DNA of 33,813 nucleotides. It comes from CAYSBE01 sp046309355. Its GTDB lineage: Bacteria > Bacteroidota > Bacteroidia > UKL13-3. Of this stretch, positions 1 to 8,687 are shown piece after piece. A program made the translations under genes and the position numbers. Under the pieces are notes generated by a model. It did no database searches. It was not told the DNA's origin and saw only the letters and a list, made by a program, of their open reading frames with translations. The stretch lies in contig JBKCPL010000033.1 in the NCBI GenBank assembly GCA_046309355.1, forward strand, positions 1-33,813. The letters are read 5' to 3'. Every line of letters starts with the position of its first letter. Within the stretch, counting starts at the first letter, position 1.

Positions 1-789
1 GATGATGCTGCGCTTGTCGTGTTGTCAGGCGTTACAGTAATTGTTCCGGTTGCCGATACGGTTCCACAACCTCCGGTTAATGGTATACTGTAATTAAATG
101 TTCCTGACGCGGTGGGTGTGCCACTGATGCGTATCGTGTCTGAGTTGAACGTTGCACTCACGCCTGAAGGTAAGCCGGTAGGTGTGCCGATACCGGTTGC
201 GCCTGTGGTGGTATGCGTGATGGTTGCCAACGAAGTGTTAATACACAATGTCGGTGTGGTTGATCCTGCGCTTGTGGTATTTGCGGGTGTGACAGTAATT
301 GTTCCAGTTGCCGATACGGTTCCGCAACCTCCGGTTAATGGTATACTGTAATTAAATGTACCGGATGCTGTAGGTGTGCCGCTGATGCGTATGGTATCTG
401 AACTGAACGTTGCACTCACACCTGTTGGTAAGCCGGTGGCGGTGCCGATGCCGGTTGCGCCTGTCGTGGTATGCGTGATGGTTGTGAGGGCGTTATTGAT
501 ACAAATGGTTGGTGTGCTTGATGCTGCGCTTGTGGTGTTGTCGGGCGTGACAGTGATTGTTCCTGTCGCATTAGCACTGGTACATATTCCACCAACTGTT
601 GGGATTGAATAATTGTGAGTACCAGCAACGGTAGGTGTTCCACTGATAACTATCGTATCGGAAGAAAATGTAGCGTTTACACCGGGAGGTAATCCTGATG
701 GGATTCCGATTCCTGTGGCTCCGGTGGTTTTATGCTTAACAGTAGGTATTGGTGTATTAATACAAACTGTGGGTGCAGATGAAGCGGGA
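1..789 (-). repeat. 258-base tandem repeats encoding 86-residue Ig-like units
   Basis: The bases from 82 (ggtatactgtaattaaatg) recur exactly at 340, giving a period of 258 bases, which is 86 codons and keeps frame. A more diverged copy starts near 598 and part of another occupies 1-81. Copies 82-339 and 340-597 match at most positions over their first 150 bases and diverge more towards the end; the partial copy 1-81 resembles 259-339. The period and protein meaning are seen directly. Recent duplication is inferred from the similarity at silent sites. Confidence 0.85.
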
Positions 790-3700
790 CCAGGATTAAG
801 GTTAAATCTTACGTTTATTTCATCAAAAGTGCTGCAAGCACCATTAGTTACTGTCCATCGTAGTGTATATGTGCTACCTCCAATTCCGGAGAATGTAGTA
901 TTGTTTATACCCGCATTTGCGAAACTTCCGCCAATACCTGATGTTATCGTCCATAATCCTGTTCCTGTTAAAGGATTAGTAGCGTTGAGTGTTACAGTTG
1001 TTAATCCGCATGTGGATGAACCCGTTTGATTTAATCCGGCAACAGCCAATGATGCCAATGAACTGAAAGTAACGGTAACCTGATCGCTACTGGAAGGACA
1101 ATTCCCGTTTGCGATAGTCCATTGGAAAACATACGTTCCAGCAACCTGACCTAGTACCTGTGTAGTTGGTGAATTAGGATTAATAAATGTTACTGAGTTT
1201 GGTCCACTGATTTGCGTCCAAGTCCCGTTACCCGTTATTGGAGAATTAGCATATAAATTAAACGTAGATGAAATGCATACCATAGTGTCGTTGCCTGCAT
1301 TTGCAACTGTGGGTAGTCCTGAAACAGTAAGCAATACGTCATCAAAAGTAGCACAAGGGTTTAGTGTTGATGTCCATCTAAAAGTATAAACTCCTGGAAT
1401 TAGACCTGAAACTGTAGTATTATTTAGTGTATCATTTGCGAAAGTGGCTGTATTGGGACCGGAGATTTGCGTCCATTTTCCACTGCCGATAGTAATCACA
1501 TTACCTGATAATGTTGCTAAGCTAACATTACATAGCGTCTGATCTGAACCCGCATTCGCCTGAGTAGGTGTTGTGTGAACTGTTGCGCTAACGGTTGAAG
1601 TACTCGAAGGGCAAGTACCGTTTGATGTCGTCCAACGAAAAACATATGTACCGGGGATTAGTCCGGTTATTGATGTATTGTTTGTTCCCGGTGCAGCTAT
1701 AACTGCTGTATTCGGTCCCGAATCCTGAGTCCATAATCCTACTCCACTTGTGACTGCAGTAGCTGACATTGTTGTAGCTGTACTACAGATTGAAGCCATT
1801 GCAGACCCTGCATTAGAAGGCGTAGGTGGCTCGAATACGTTTATAACTACCTGATCAGCATTTGTACAACTGCCGTTAGCGATGGTCCATGCATAAGCAT
1901 AAGTACCCGGATTAGTAATGGATACAGTTGCTCCGGGTGTGTTTGCATTGGGTAAAAACACATCCCCTCCGCTTGGGCTACCGGATAGTTTTGTCCATGT
2001 ACCAGTACTGCCTCCGGGTGGCGTATTTCCTGATAAAGTAACTGTAACCGGATTAGGATTTCTGCACACACTCTGATCTGTACCGGCATTAGCAGCAGAA
2101 GCACTGGTTAGTATAGTTATCGTTCTATTACTCGAAGTAGATGCACAAGAACCTATAGCGGGTATCGTATACGTAAAAACATACGTATTGGGGCCGGTAA
2201 GCCCACTTGCAATGGCGGTTGAAGCACCTGTAGTTGTAATTGTTGCTGACGGACCACTAAATTGAGTCCACGTTCCTGAACTTCCTGAATTACCTGATAG
2301 TTCTACTGTATTTACTAAACACAAGTTACTAGCTGCACCTGCATTTGCTACCGACACTACGGTTATGGTTATATCACTCGTGCTTGGCGGACAAAATATA
2401 CCTGAGGCTATATTCCAACGTAAAACATATGTTCCTTGAATTAACCCGGTGAGTGTGGCTGTGGGTGAAGAAGTAGAACTGAAAGTAGGAATATTTGGGC
2501 CGGAAATAAAAGACCAGATTCCTGTAGCTCCACCGGTTGGTGTATTTGCTGCCAATGTTGCTGTTGTTGCACCGCAAATAGTTTGGTTAGGTCCGGCATT
2601 TGCCGTCATTGAAGGCATGGTAACTCTTATCGTTACATCACTCTGGCTAGATGCGCAGGATCCATTTGTAATAGTCCATCTGAAAACATACGTACCACTA
2701 CTTAAGCCTGAAATAGCTGATGTGGATGAGTTTGGGTTAGCGATGGTAAAACCTGCCGGACCACTTATCTGCGACCACGTTCCCGTGCCCACGGTCGGTA
2801 CATTTGCAGTGAAAACAGTAGCCGTACTACATATGTCTTGATCGGTTCCGGCTATTGCTGTAGTTACCGGTGCGGATATAGTAATCTCAACTGTATCTCG
2901 TGTTATTGCGCAAGCATTCCTACTGGTCGACCACATGAAAGTATATATGCCATTACTCATCCCGGTCACTGTCGAGTTAAAAGCGGTTGTATTTGTAATG
3001 GTACAAGCTGGACCGCTTAGCTGTGTCCAGGTTCCCGTTCCAGGGCTGGGATTATTTCCTGCCAGTGTTATACTGGTTGTTCCTGCCGGAAGACATTGGT
3101 CCGGTCCTGCTGCTGCGGTAACCGGTCCTGGTGTAGGTAAGGTGGTGAGAATTACACTGGAATCAGAGCTCCCGCATATATTAGAAATTGTCCATTTCAA
3201 GGTATAAGCGGTTGAGGGATTCGGTAAGGTCACCAATGACGTTGGACTATTAATATTGGTGGCTATCACGCCCGCTGAAGGGGTAACTGACCATGTACCT
3301 GTTTCATTGCTGGCGGGTGTGTTGGCTGCCATTTGAACTGCTGTTCCATAACAAACACTTGCGTTGCTACCTGCTACTGCAGTTGTTGGTGGCATTGTTG
3401 TAACCACCACTCGGGTTGTGGCATCATTCGTTGCACATGCCGGTCCTCCGTATATGACCCATCTGAAGTGGTATACGCCATTTATAAGACCGGAAATGGG
3501 TGATGAACTCGCACTAGGAGTGGCAATTGTAGCAGTATTGGGCCCTGATAACTGATACCACGTTCCGGTACCAATCAATGGACTATTTCCGACTAGGGAA
3601 GTACTTGTAGCATTGCATGCCAATATTTGGTTTGAACCCGCATTACTCGCAGTAGGAGTTCTTGAAGTAGTAATAGAAATAGTGGCGAGCACTGGTGAAC

Positions 3701-5132
3701 ACGTAACGCTGGCTCCGTTTAAGAAACGTTGAAATTGAATTACATATGTTCCCTCTACAGTTAAACCTGATATAGTTGCTGGACTTGAGTTGGAATTTGT
3801 CCATGCCCTAGGATAAGAAGCAAATGCACCGGGGGGGCCGCTAAGTATTCTGTATTGAGTTAAATTTCCTCCACTTACTGTATACGAAACAGTTGTTGAG
3901 GTTGCATTACATGGCAGTATTTGATTCCCTCCCGATATGACCATACTGGTTACCGGTTCAACGAACTGAATAGTTCGGGTAACACTAGACGTACACCCAA
4001 ATGAGTTGGTTAACGTATATCTAAATACATACGAACTGCCTGCCAATCCGTTCAAACCCGATACTGTAGTACTAGGCACAGTTGTGTCGGCAATTATTGC
4101 CACCGTTGGTCCACTAACTTGTGTCCATCGTACGGTCTCACCTGAGTTTAGTGGAATAGCAGCGGTTAGTGGTGCTGTAGTCCTATTGTCACAATAGGCT
4201 AATGTAGTGTTTCCTCCTAATGAAGTAAGAGTTCCTGTTGAGGGAGGTATATTCACTGTTACATCGTCTGAACCACTCGAACAAGGGCCCACTACTGTCC
4301 ATCTGAAAACGTAGGTGCCTTGAATTAAATTTGTAACGGTAGTATTTCTCAGATTTGGATTAGTAATGGTTGGCGCATTGGGACCGCTTACCAAAGTCCA
4401 CGTACCAATTTGACCACCCAATCCGTTTCCGCCAAAGCTTCCATTCAACGTCACCGATGCAGTGGTCAAATAGCAGCTCACCGAGGTTGCTAATATATCT
4501 GCACCGGCAGATACGGGTGCTACACCACCACGGTTAGTTATTTGTACCGTATCGGATGAACTGCATCCGTTTGTATTATTTATAGTCCACGTAAATACTG
4601 ATGTGCCCGATGAATTATTAGTTAAGTTGAGCGGACTAAGCCTATTGCTGGTTGATGTGATTGTTATTCCTGAACCTGAACCCGACCATACACCGGTTTC
4701 TCCAGTTCCCAAAGCGTTAGCTGACATAGTTCCAGCAGGTGTTCCGGGGCAAAGTGTTTGAGGCATCCCGGCATCTGCTAGTGTTATGCTTCTAACGGTG
4801 TAAGATACTTGGTCGAATACGGTTGAACCATCAGTACATTTGGCTGATAAACGAAAAACGTAGGTATTTCCACCGGAGAAACCTGTAACTGTGGTAACCA
4901 AAGATGCGGGAGAAGTTATAATTACCGAAGGTCCTGATAATTGCGACCACTGAACTGTGCCGGCTTGAATTAATCCACCGTTTGAACCGTTTAGTGTAAG
5001 TGTTTGGTTGGCACAAATTACTTGGTCTACGTTCGCATTTACAGTGCAATTTTGCGAAATAGCTGTATTCAATGCTGCAATTAAGATCGAAGCGAGTAGT
5101 GTTAATCTTAAGTGTAGTTTATGGTATAGCAT
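1..5132 (-). CDS. Giant secreted repeat protein, PKD-like and Ig-like repeats, C-terminus off the window
   Basis: One uninterrupted minus-strand frame of 1710 complete codons starts at the ATG at 5132-5130 and leaves the window at position 1 without a stop. I translated samples near 1, 1020, 1560, 2400, 3180, 3720, 4200 and 4560 and found the same frame open in all. Residues 1-27 form a signal peptide (Arg/His/Lys n-region, hydrophobic core, ending ..TAISQ). About 16 PKD-like repeats of roughly 80-95 residues follow, each with NAG.DQ.(V/L)C, W(T/S)Q.SGP, a GTYVFRW-type strand and a final VTITV-type strand. From about position 790 down to 1 they give way to Ig-like repeats of 86 residues (TTGATGIG, ATFSSDTI.ISGTP, VSATGTITVTP). 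This build is typical of Bacteroidota surface adhesins and gliding-associated proteins exported by T9SS. The sorting domain would lie beyond the window, so the secretion route is inferred. It has its own promoter and no close upstream partner. Confidence 0.88.
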   Translation of the reverse strand, partial: MLYHKLHLRLTLLASILIAALNTAISQNCTVNANVDQVICANQTLTLNGSNGGLIQAGTVQWSQLSGPSVIITSPASLVTTVTGFSGGNTYVFRLSAKCTDGSTVFDQVSYTVRSITLADAGMPQTLCPGTPAGTMSANALGTGETGVWSGSGSGITITSTSNRLSPLNLTNNSSGTSVFTWTINNTNGCSSSDTVQITNRGGVAPVSAGADILATSVSCYLTTASVTLNGSFGGNGLGGQIGTWTLVSGPNAPTITNPNLRNTTVTNLIQGTYVFRWTVVGPCSSGSDDVTVNIPPSTGTLTSLGGNTTLAYCDNRTTAPLTAAIPLNSGETVRWTQVSGPTVAIIADTTVPSTTVSGLNGLAGSSYVFRYTLTNSFGCTSSVTRTIQFVEPVTSMVISGGNQILPCNATSTTVSYTVSGGNLTQYRILSGPPGAFASYPRAWTNSNSSPATISGLTVEGTYVIQFQRFLNGASVTCSPVLATISITTSRTPTASNAGSNQILACNATSTSLVGNSPLIGTGTWYQLSGPNTATIATPSASSSPISGLINGVYHFRWVIYGGPACATNDATTRVVVTTMPPTTAVAGSNASVCYGTAVQMAANTPASNETGTWSVTPSAGVIATNINSPTSLVTLPNPSTAYTLKWTISNICGSSDSSVILTTLPTPGPVTAAAGPDQCLPAGTTSITLAGNNPSPGTGTWTQLSGPACTITNTTAFNSTVTGMSNGIYTFMWSTSRNACAITRDTVEITISAPVTTAIAGTDQDICSTATVFTANVPTVGTGTWSQISGPAGFTIANPNSSTSAISGLSSGTYVFRWTITNGSCASSQSDVTIRVTMPSMTANAGPNQTICGATTATLAANTPTGGATGIWSFISGPNIPTFSSTSSPTATLTGLIQGTYVLRWNIASGIFCPPSTSDITITVVSVANAGAASNLCLVNTVELSGNSGSSGTWTQFSGPSATITTTGASTAIASGLTGPNTYVFTYTIPAIGSCASTSSNRTITILTSASAANAGTDQSVCRNPNPVTVTLSGNTPPGGSTGTWTKLSGSPSGGDVFLPNANTPGATVSITNPGTYAYAWTIANGSCTNADQVVINVFEPPTPSNAGSAMASICSTATTMSATAVTSGVGLWTQDSGPNTAVIAAPGTNNTSITGLIPGTYVFRWTTSNGTCPSSTSTVSATVHTTPTQANAGSDQTLCNVSLATLSGNVITIGSGKWTQISGPNTATFANDTLNNTTVSGLIPGVYTFRWTSTLNPCATFDDVLLTVSGLPTVANAGNDTMVCISSTFNLYANSPITGNGTWTQISGPNSVTFINPNSPTTQVLGQVAGTYVFQWTIANGNCPSSSDQVTVTFSSLASLAVAGLNQTGSSTCGLTTVTLNATNPLTGTGLWTITSGIGGSFANAGINNTTFSGIGGSTYTLRWTVTNGACSTFDEINVRFNLNPGPASSAPTVCINTPIPTVKHKTTGATGIGIPSGLPPGVNATFSSDTIVISGTPTVAGTHNYSIPTVGGICTSANATGTITVTPDNTTSAASSTPTICINNALTTITHTTTGATGIGTATGLPTGVSATFSSDTIRISGTPTASGTFNYSIPLTGGCGTVSATGTITVTPANTTSAGSTTPTLCINTSLATITHTTTGATGIGTPTGLPSGVSATFNSDTIRISGTPTASGTFNYSIPLTGGCGTVSATGTITVTPDNTTSAAS
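790..5060 (-). repeat. Array of about 16 diverged PKD-like repeats within the giant CDS
   Basis: The complement of the W..(Q).SGP signature recurs near 945, 1201, 1456, 1711, 1975, 2246, 2496, 2758, 3010, 3262, 3540, 3830, 4110, 4380, 4670 and 4930, a spacing of about 245-290 bases. Unlike the Ig-like copies, these repeats are clearly diverged at DNA level, so the array is older. The count is by eye and could be off by one. Confidence 0.75.
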
Positions 5133-5151
5133 TAAAATTTGTGAATAGCGG

Positions 5152-5182
5152 CAAACTTAAGCCTTAAAGCAAGCTTAAACAA
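5152..5182 (-). promoter_or_regulatory. Bacteroidota-type promoter of the giant repeat gene
   Basis: On the minus strand TTG (5182-5180), 20 bases, then TAAGTTTG (5159-5152) followed by C match the Bacteroidota sigma factor consensus TTG-N(19-21)-TAnnTTTGY exactly. Transcription would start about 5145, leaving a leader of only about 14 bases before the ATG at 5132. The remainder of the 253-base gap (5133-5385) is AT-rich and shows no gene. Confidence 0.6.
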
Positions 5183-5335
5183 GTAAATAACCAGCTAAAA
5201 TATCTGTATTCGAGGCGTGTATGTACACATTAAAATACAACTGATTTCCGCTTTAAACAGCTATTTTACAAAATAAATAACTGAAGGGGTTAAAATTTTA
5301 CATGAGTAGCATTTTTTTCTATACAAGCTGTATCA

Positions 5336-5365
5336 TTCATTTTAAATCTGTGTGCACTATACTTG
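5336..5365 (+). promoter_or_regulatory. Possible folA promoter
   Basis: TATACTTG (5358-5365) followed by C matches TAnnTTTGY at all but one base, and TTC lies 19 bases upstream in place of TTG. The implied start of transcription lies roughly 15 bases before the folA ATG, as for the other promoters in this window. It is a consensus match only. Confidence 0.35.
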
Positions 5366-5385
5366 CATCCTAAAAATACAATTAC

Positions 5386-5880
5386 ATGATCGTGTCGTTG
5401 ATAGTTGCTGCCGATGAAGATAACGGCATAGGTAAAAACAATGAATTGCTTTGCCATTTACCGGCCGACCTTAAGTATTTCAAGCAAAAAACAACCGGTC
5501 ATCACATCGTAATGGGACGTAAAACCTATGAATCGATTGGTAGACCCCTGCCCCATCGTGTTAATTTAATCGTGTCACGCGACCCATTGTTTAAGGCTGA
5601 CGGTTGTATAGTTGTAAATAATCTTACAGATGCTGTTGTGTATGCACAAGCATACCATGAAACCGAATTGTATATCACTGGGGGTGGTACTATTTATACT
5701 CAAGCATTAACAAGCGCACAGCGCATTTACCTCACTCGCATACACGCTCACCTGAATGCCGATACATTTTTCCCTCATTTGGATGAAAGAGATTGGAAAT
5801 GTGTGAGCAGCGAAAGGCATTCGGCTGACGATAAACATGCTTACGATTTCACGTTCATGGTATTTGAACGTGTTCACTAA
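5386..5880 (+). CDS. folA: Dihydrofolate reductase
   Basis: Reduces 7,8-dihydrofolate to tetrahydrofolate with NADPH, in the cytoplasm. The 164 residues match the usual length of chromosomal DHFR. Family motifs in order: VAADEDNGIGKNN at the N-terminus (flexible loop), LPADLKYFK with the catalytic acid Asp28, the NADPH-binding VMGRKTYESIG at about 43-53, and the ITGGGTIY turn at about 103-110. At the position of E. coli Trp22 the sequence has Cys23 (LLCHLPADL), a natural variation near the substrate pocket. No thymidylate synthase gene is adjacent, although the two often pair. The stop codon overlaps the stop of the convergent gene by 4 bases, so there is no separate terminator. The ATG lies just downstream of a plausible promoter. 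Confidence 0.96.
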   Translation: MIVSLIVAADEDNGIGKNNELLCHLPADLKYFKQKTTGHHIVMGRKTYESIGRPLPHRVNLIVSRDPLFKADGCIVVNNLTDAVVYAQAYHETELYITGGGTIYTQALTSAQRIYLTRIHAHLNADTFFPHLDERDWKCVSSERHSADDKHAYDFTFMVFERVH

Positions 5881-6548
5881 TCCTTATCCATCCTAAACCC
5901 CATGCGCTTTGAGGTGGGCATACCCGAGCTGTAACTCAATGCGTTTTTTTGCTCTACTGAAATAAATTTTACAGCATCCAGCGAAGGGGCCAGCAAATCA
6001 AAGTTTAGACAGAAAAGCATGGCTTCCTGCATGATATTTTTCAGCGTTTCAGCTGTAATAGTATTGATTGCAATATCGGCATATTGAAATGCCAAGGGCC
6101 GTTTACCTTCCATAAAAAAGTGACGGTCTTTGTTCACAAACAATCGTGCAATGAGGTAACCCATATCCTGCTCGCGATTGTACAACAATGAGTCGGATAA
6201 AAAATTATAAATATGAATCATGCCGCAAAATTCGCGCATGGGATCTTCTTTGATATACGGACTTTGATTGATGTAATGGCTATCGTCAAAATCGAAAATA
6301 TTGGTATGCATCATCACCACCAGCGTATCGCCCGAAAATTTGAGGTGCGCCTCAAATTGTCCCATATCGTTGTATTTTACAATTACGTTGGGTGCATCAT
6401 CGTGTATGCAGGGCATAATCTCTTCTTCCAACTCTTTAAGTACAGCTTTCAACGCTGAAAAAGTGTCGAGCGTAATCTGATATACCTTTTGTTTGGTATA
6501 GGATTTTTCGCATAGCAACTGATTGATTTGTGAAATTTTTGATTCCAT
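5877..6548 (-). CDS. Conserved hypothetical protein, 223 residues
   Basis: I do not recognise a named family. The protein is soluble-looking, with no signal peptide or membrane segment. The N-terminal 45 residues are helical and charged (IN..LCEKSYTKQKVYQ, then a Glu-rich LKELEEEIMP). The middle has a beta-rich stretch (NVIVKYNDMGQFEAHLKFSGDTLVVMMHTNIF) with aromatic and acidic residues, and the C-terminal third looks helical with two Cys/Phe-rich segments. It starts 6 bases after the dehydrogenase stop, so the two are probably co-transcribed from upstream of 7316. The open frame has no frameshift and good codon use, and the ATG at 6548 is the natural start. Proteins of this sort near folA and a short-chain dehydrogenase occur in Bacteroidota as far as I recall, but the function is unknown. 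Confidence 0.8.
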   Translation of the reverse strand: MESKISQINQLLCEKSYTKQKVYQITLDTFSALKAVLKELEEEIMPCIHDDAPNVIVKYNDMGQFEAHLKFSGDTLVVMMHTNIFDFDDSHYINQSPYIKEDPMREFCGMIHIYNFLSDSLLYNREQDMGYLIARLFVNKDRHFFMEGKRPLAFQYADIAINTITAETLKNIMQEAMLFCLNFDLLAPSLDAVKFISVEQKNALSYSSGMPTSKRMGFRMDKD

Positions 6549-6554
6549 AGTGTG

Positions 6555-7316
6555 TTATGATTTACGGTGAATTACTCCTGCCATGGGTTGTGCCGTTGGC
6601 ATGATGGTGAGTTCGTTGATATTAACATGAGCCGGACGCGACAGCGCAAACCAGATAGCCTCTGCAATATCAGCTGCTACTAAATTTTCAAATCCTTCAT
6701 ATACTTTTTTGGCACGCTCCACGTCACCATGAAAACGTACGATGCTGAATTCTGTTTCAACTGCACCTGGGTGAATAGCTGTAACTTTTATCGGATATTT
6801 TGATAAATCAATTCGCATGGCCTTGTTCAGCGCATCTACTGCATGTTTGGTAGCACAATAAATATTACCATTTGCGTACACTTCTTTACCGGCTATTGAC
6901 CCAATATTTACTATATGACCGGTGTTGGCTGCAATCATTAATGGAACAATAGTGCGTGTTACATAGAGTAAGCCTTTGATATTGGTATCAATCATTACTT
7001 CCCAATCATCTATATCTCCACTTTCAATAGGTGCAAGTCCGCTGGCAAGACCGGCATTATTAATTAGCACATCTATACTCTTCCAACTATCAGGAAGTTG
7101 AGCTATCGCAGTTGCTACTGCTTCACGGTTGCGCACATCCAGTTCAAGCACCAGTGTTTCGGTGCTGTATTTTTCAACTAATGTTTCAGCCAGTTGGGTC
7201 AGTTTGTCTTTTCTGCGTGCTGTCAATATAAGGCGATAACCCTGAACAGCCAGCAATGTGGCAATAGCCTCGCCTATTCCGGCTGAAGCTCCTGTAATAA
7301 ATGCAGTTTTAGTCAT
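6555..7316 (-). CDS. Short-chain dehydrogenase/reductase, YdfG-like
   Basis: A classical SDR, a cytoplasmic NAD(P)-dependent oxidoreductase of 253 residues, full length for the family. It has the cofactor glycine motif TGASAGIG (residues 8-15), followed by Arg34-Arg35 after the second strand, which favours NADP over NAD. NNAG is at 86-89 and the catalytic Ser140, Tyr153 and Lys157 (YCATK) are all present. The closest well-known relatives by eye are the YdfG-type 3-hydroxy acid dehydrogenases (serine and related substrates), but substrate cannot be read from sequence. It leads a two-gene minus-strand unit with the hypothetical downstream (6-base gap) and is divergent from the STAS-rnz unit, with 79 bases between them. 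Confidence 0.92.
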   Translation of the reverse strand: MTKTAFITGASAGIGEAIATLLAVQGYRLILTARRKDKLTQLAETLVEKYSTETLVLELDVRNREAVATAIAQLPDSWKSIDVLINNAGLASGLAPIESGDIDDWEVMIDTNIKGLLYVTRTIVPLMIAANTGHIVNIGSIAGKEVYANGNIYCATKHAVDALNKAMRIDLSKYPIKVTAIHPGAVETEFSIVRFHGDVERAKKVYEGFENLVAADIAEAIWFALSRPAHVNINELTIMPTAQPMAGVIHRKS

Positions 7317-7343
7317 ATATTATCTGTGTGTTTTGTTCGAAAG

Positions 7344-7374
7344 TTTGTAAAAATAAGCCGAACATTTAACTTTA
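7344..7374 (+). promoter_or_regulatory. Promoter of the STAS - rnz unit
   Basis: TTTG (7344-7347), 19 bases, then TAACTTTA (7367-7374) followed by C fits the Bacteroidota TTTG / TAnnTTTG promoter with one mismatch. The implied start is about 7381, 15 bases before the ATG at 7396. Confidence 0.5.
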
Positions 7375-7395
7375 CCCATCCAATTATGCAACACT

Positions 7396-7764
7396 ATGAA
7401 TTATTCCATAGAAAAAAACGACCTGTATTCCATCATCAAACCTGATGCAGCTATTTTCAATCAAGACACCTGTAAAAAGCTACGCAGCAAAGTTCAGCAT
7501 GAGGTAGAAAGCAGTAGCAAATACGTTATTGTAAACATCAGTTCAGTAAACGAATGCAATGCGGATGGAGTGAGAGAATTGATACAGTTGGCCATTGACT
7601 TGCGAGACAATAACGGTATGCTCATCATTACACATGCCGAAGATCAGTTTACACGTCTATTTAACAAAGCCGACATTACATTTATACCCACAGATACTGA
7701 AGCGATTGATTTTATTTTCATGGATCAACTTGAAAAACAGTTCTTAGACGACCATTCCGCATAA
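7396..7764 (+). CDS. STAS-domain protein without the phosphorylatable serine
   Basis: A stand-alone STAS domain (anti-sigma factor antagonist fold) of 122 residues. The central strand VIVNISSV, the loop at 52-58 and the helix GVRELIQLAIDLR, followed by GMLIITHA and a C-terminal helix, follow the STAS order. In SpoIIAA-type proteins the loop reads D-S-S-G and the first Ser is phosphorylated by the partner kinase; here it reads N55-A-D-G58, so that site is missing. The protein may act constitutively or as a structural partner rather than as a phospho-switch. It is followed after 2 bases by rnz, so the two are surely co-transcribed. No anti-sigma kinase or sigma factor gene is nearby, and the partner is unknown. 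Confidence 0.8.
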   Translation: MNYSIEKNDLYSIIKPDAAIFNQDTCKKLRSKVQHEVESSSKYVIVNISSVNECNADGVRELIQLAIDLRDNNGMLIITHAEDQFTRLFNKADITFIPTDTEAIDFIFMDQLEKQFLDDHSA

Positions 7765-7766
7765 CT

Positions 7767-8687
7767 ATGAGTTTTGAATTGACCATACTGGGAAGTAGTT
7801 CGGCTACTCCTACTTACGATAGGTTTCCTTCCTCACAGCATTTGGTCATGCTCGATCACCACATACTTATTGATTGCGGGGAAGGAGCACAAATTCAAAT
7901 GAGGCGTTACAAACTCAAGCGCGCTAAACTCAAGTATATTTTTATCAGCCACATGCATGGCGATCACATTTTGGGTCTGCCAGGTTTATTGTTCAGCATG
8001 AACCTACTGCAGCGAACCGAACCTCTTCATATATTTGGCCCGCCCGAACTTTTTGAAGTACTCCAATTACTTATCACACATTCCGACAATCAACTGCGCT
8101 ACGAAGTTATACCTCATATAACACAGCATCACGAAACGGAAGTTATTTTCGAAGATTCCATGTTTCAAATAAAATCCTTCCCCTTATTTCACCGAATTCC
8201 TACCACTGGTTTTCTGTTTACGGAAACCGATAGACCCAGAAAACTGAACTCAGAAGCCTGTAAAAAACACCAAATCCCCTATGCGTTTTATAACGAGTTA
8301 AAAAAGGGCCTGGACTACATAGATGCAGATGCCGGGATATATATTCCAAACGACATGCTGACACTTGACAGTGGTAAAAAATATTCATACGCCTACTGCA
8401 GCGATACCGTATTCGACTCGCGTGTGGCCGAGTCAGTAAAAGATGTAAGATTAATGTACCACGAAGCTACATTTATGCACGATAAACTAGCACGCGCTCA
8501 GGAAACGATGCATACCACAGCCAAACAAGCCGCACTGATTGCCAAAGAGGCCAATGCAGAAAAACTGCTAATCGGACACTTTTCATCGAGGTACGATGAT
8601 TTAACGAAATTGCTTCAGGAAGCTCAATCCGAGTTTGAAAATACCGAGCTAGCTCTAGAAGGAAGAAAATTTATTCTTACCGATTAA
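7767..8687 (+). CDS. rnz: Ribonuclease Z
   Basis: Zinc metallo-beta-lactamase-fold endonuclease that cleaves the 3' trailer of tRNA precursors. The 306 residues match the short (bacterial ElaC/RNase Z) form. Visible: LGSSSATPT at the N-terminus, the metal motif H62-x-H64-x-D66-H67 (SHMHGDHILGLPG), an aspartate in YCSDT, a histidine in YHEATF and in HTTAKQAA, and the C-terminal HFSSRY signature. The central segment around residues 150-200 holds the flexible-arm region. The stop overlaps the stop of the convergent MCE gene by 4 bases. Confidence 0.96.
   Translation: MSFELTILGSSSATPTYDRFPSSQHLVMLDHHILIDCGEGAQIQMRRYKLKRAKLKYIFISHMHGDHILGLPGLLFSMNLLQRTEPLHIFGPPELFEVLQLLITHSDNQLRYEVIPHITQHHETEVIFEDSMFQIKSFPLFHRIPTTGFLFTETDRPRKLNSEACKKHQIPYAFYNELKKGLDYIDADAGIYIPNDMLTLDSGKKYSYAYCSDTVFDSRVAESVKDVRLMYHEATFMHDKLARAQETMHTTAKQAALIAKEANAEKLLIGHFSSRYDDLTKLLQEAQSEFENTELALEGRKFILTD

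Noticed and set aside
1..789. CRISPR array or mobile-element repeats
   Set aside because: Unit length is 258 bases with no spacers and the reading frame is kept through all copies, so this is a protein repeat.
112..4197. Several plus-strand open frames of 60-164 codons in the first 5 kb, such as 112-351, 376-612 and 2449-2841
   Set aside because: They are antisense shadows of the giant minus-strand gene. Their Val/Pro/Ala-rich repeats mirror the Thr/Gly/Asn-rich repeats of the real frame, which stays open throughout.
5133..5385. Small gene or structured RNA in the longest gap
   Set aside because: AT-rich sequence with two promoter-like sites but no stable hairpin, tRNA-like fold or open frame with coding character that I could see.
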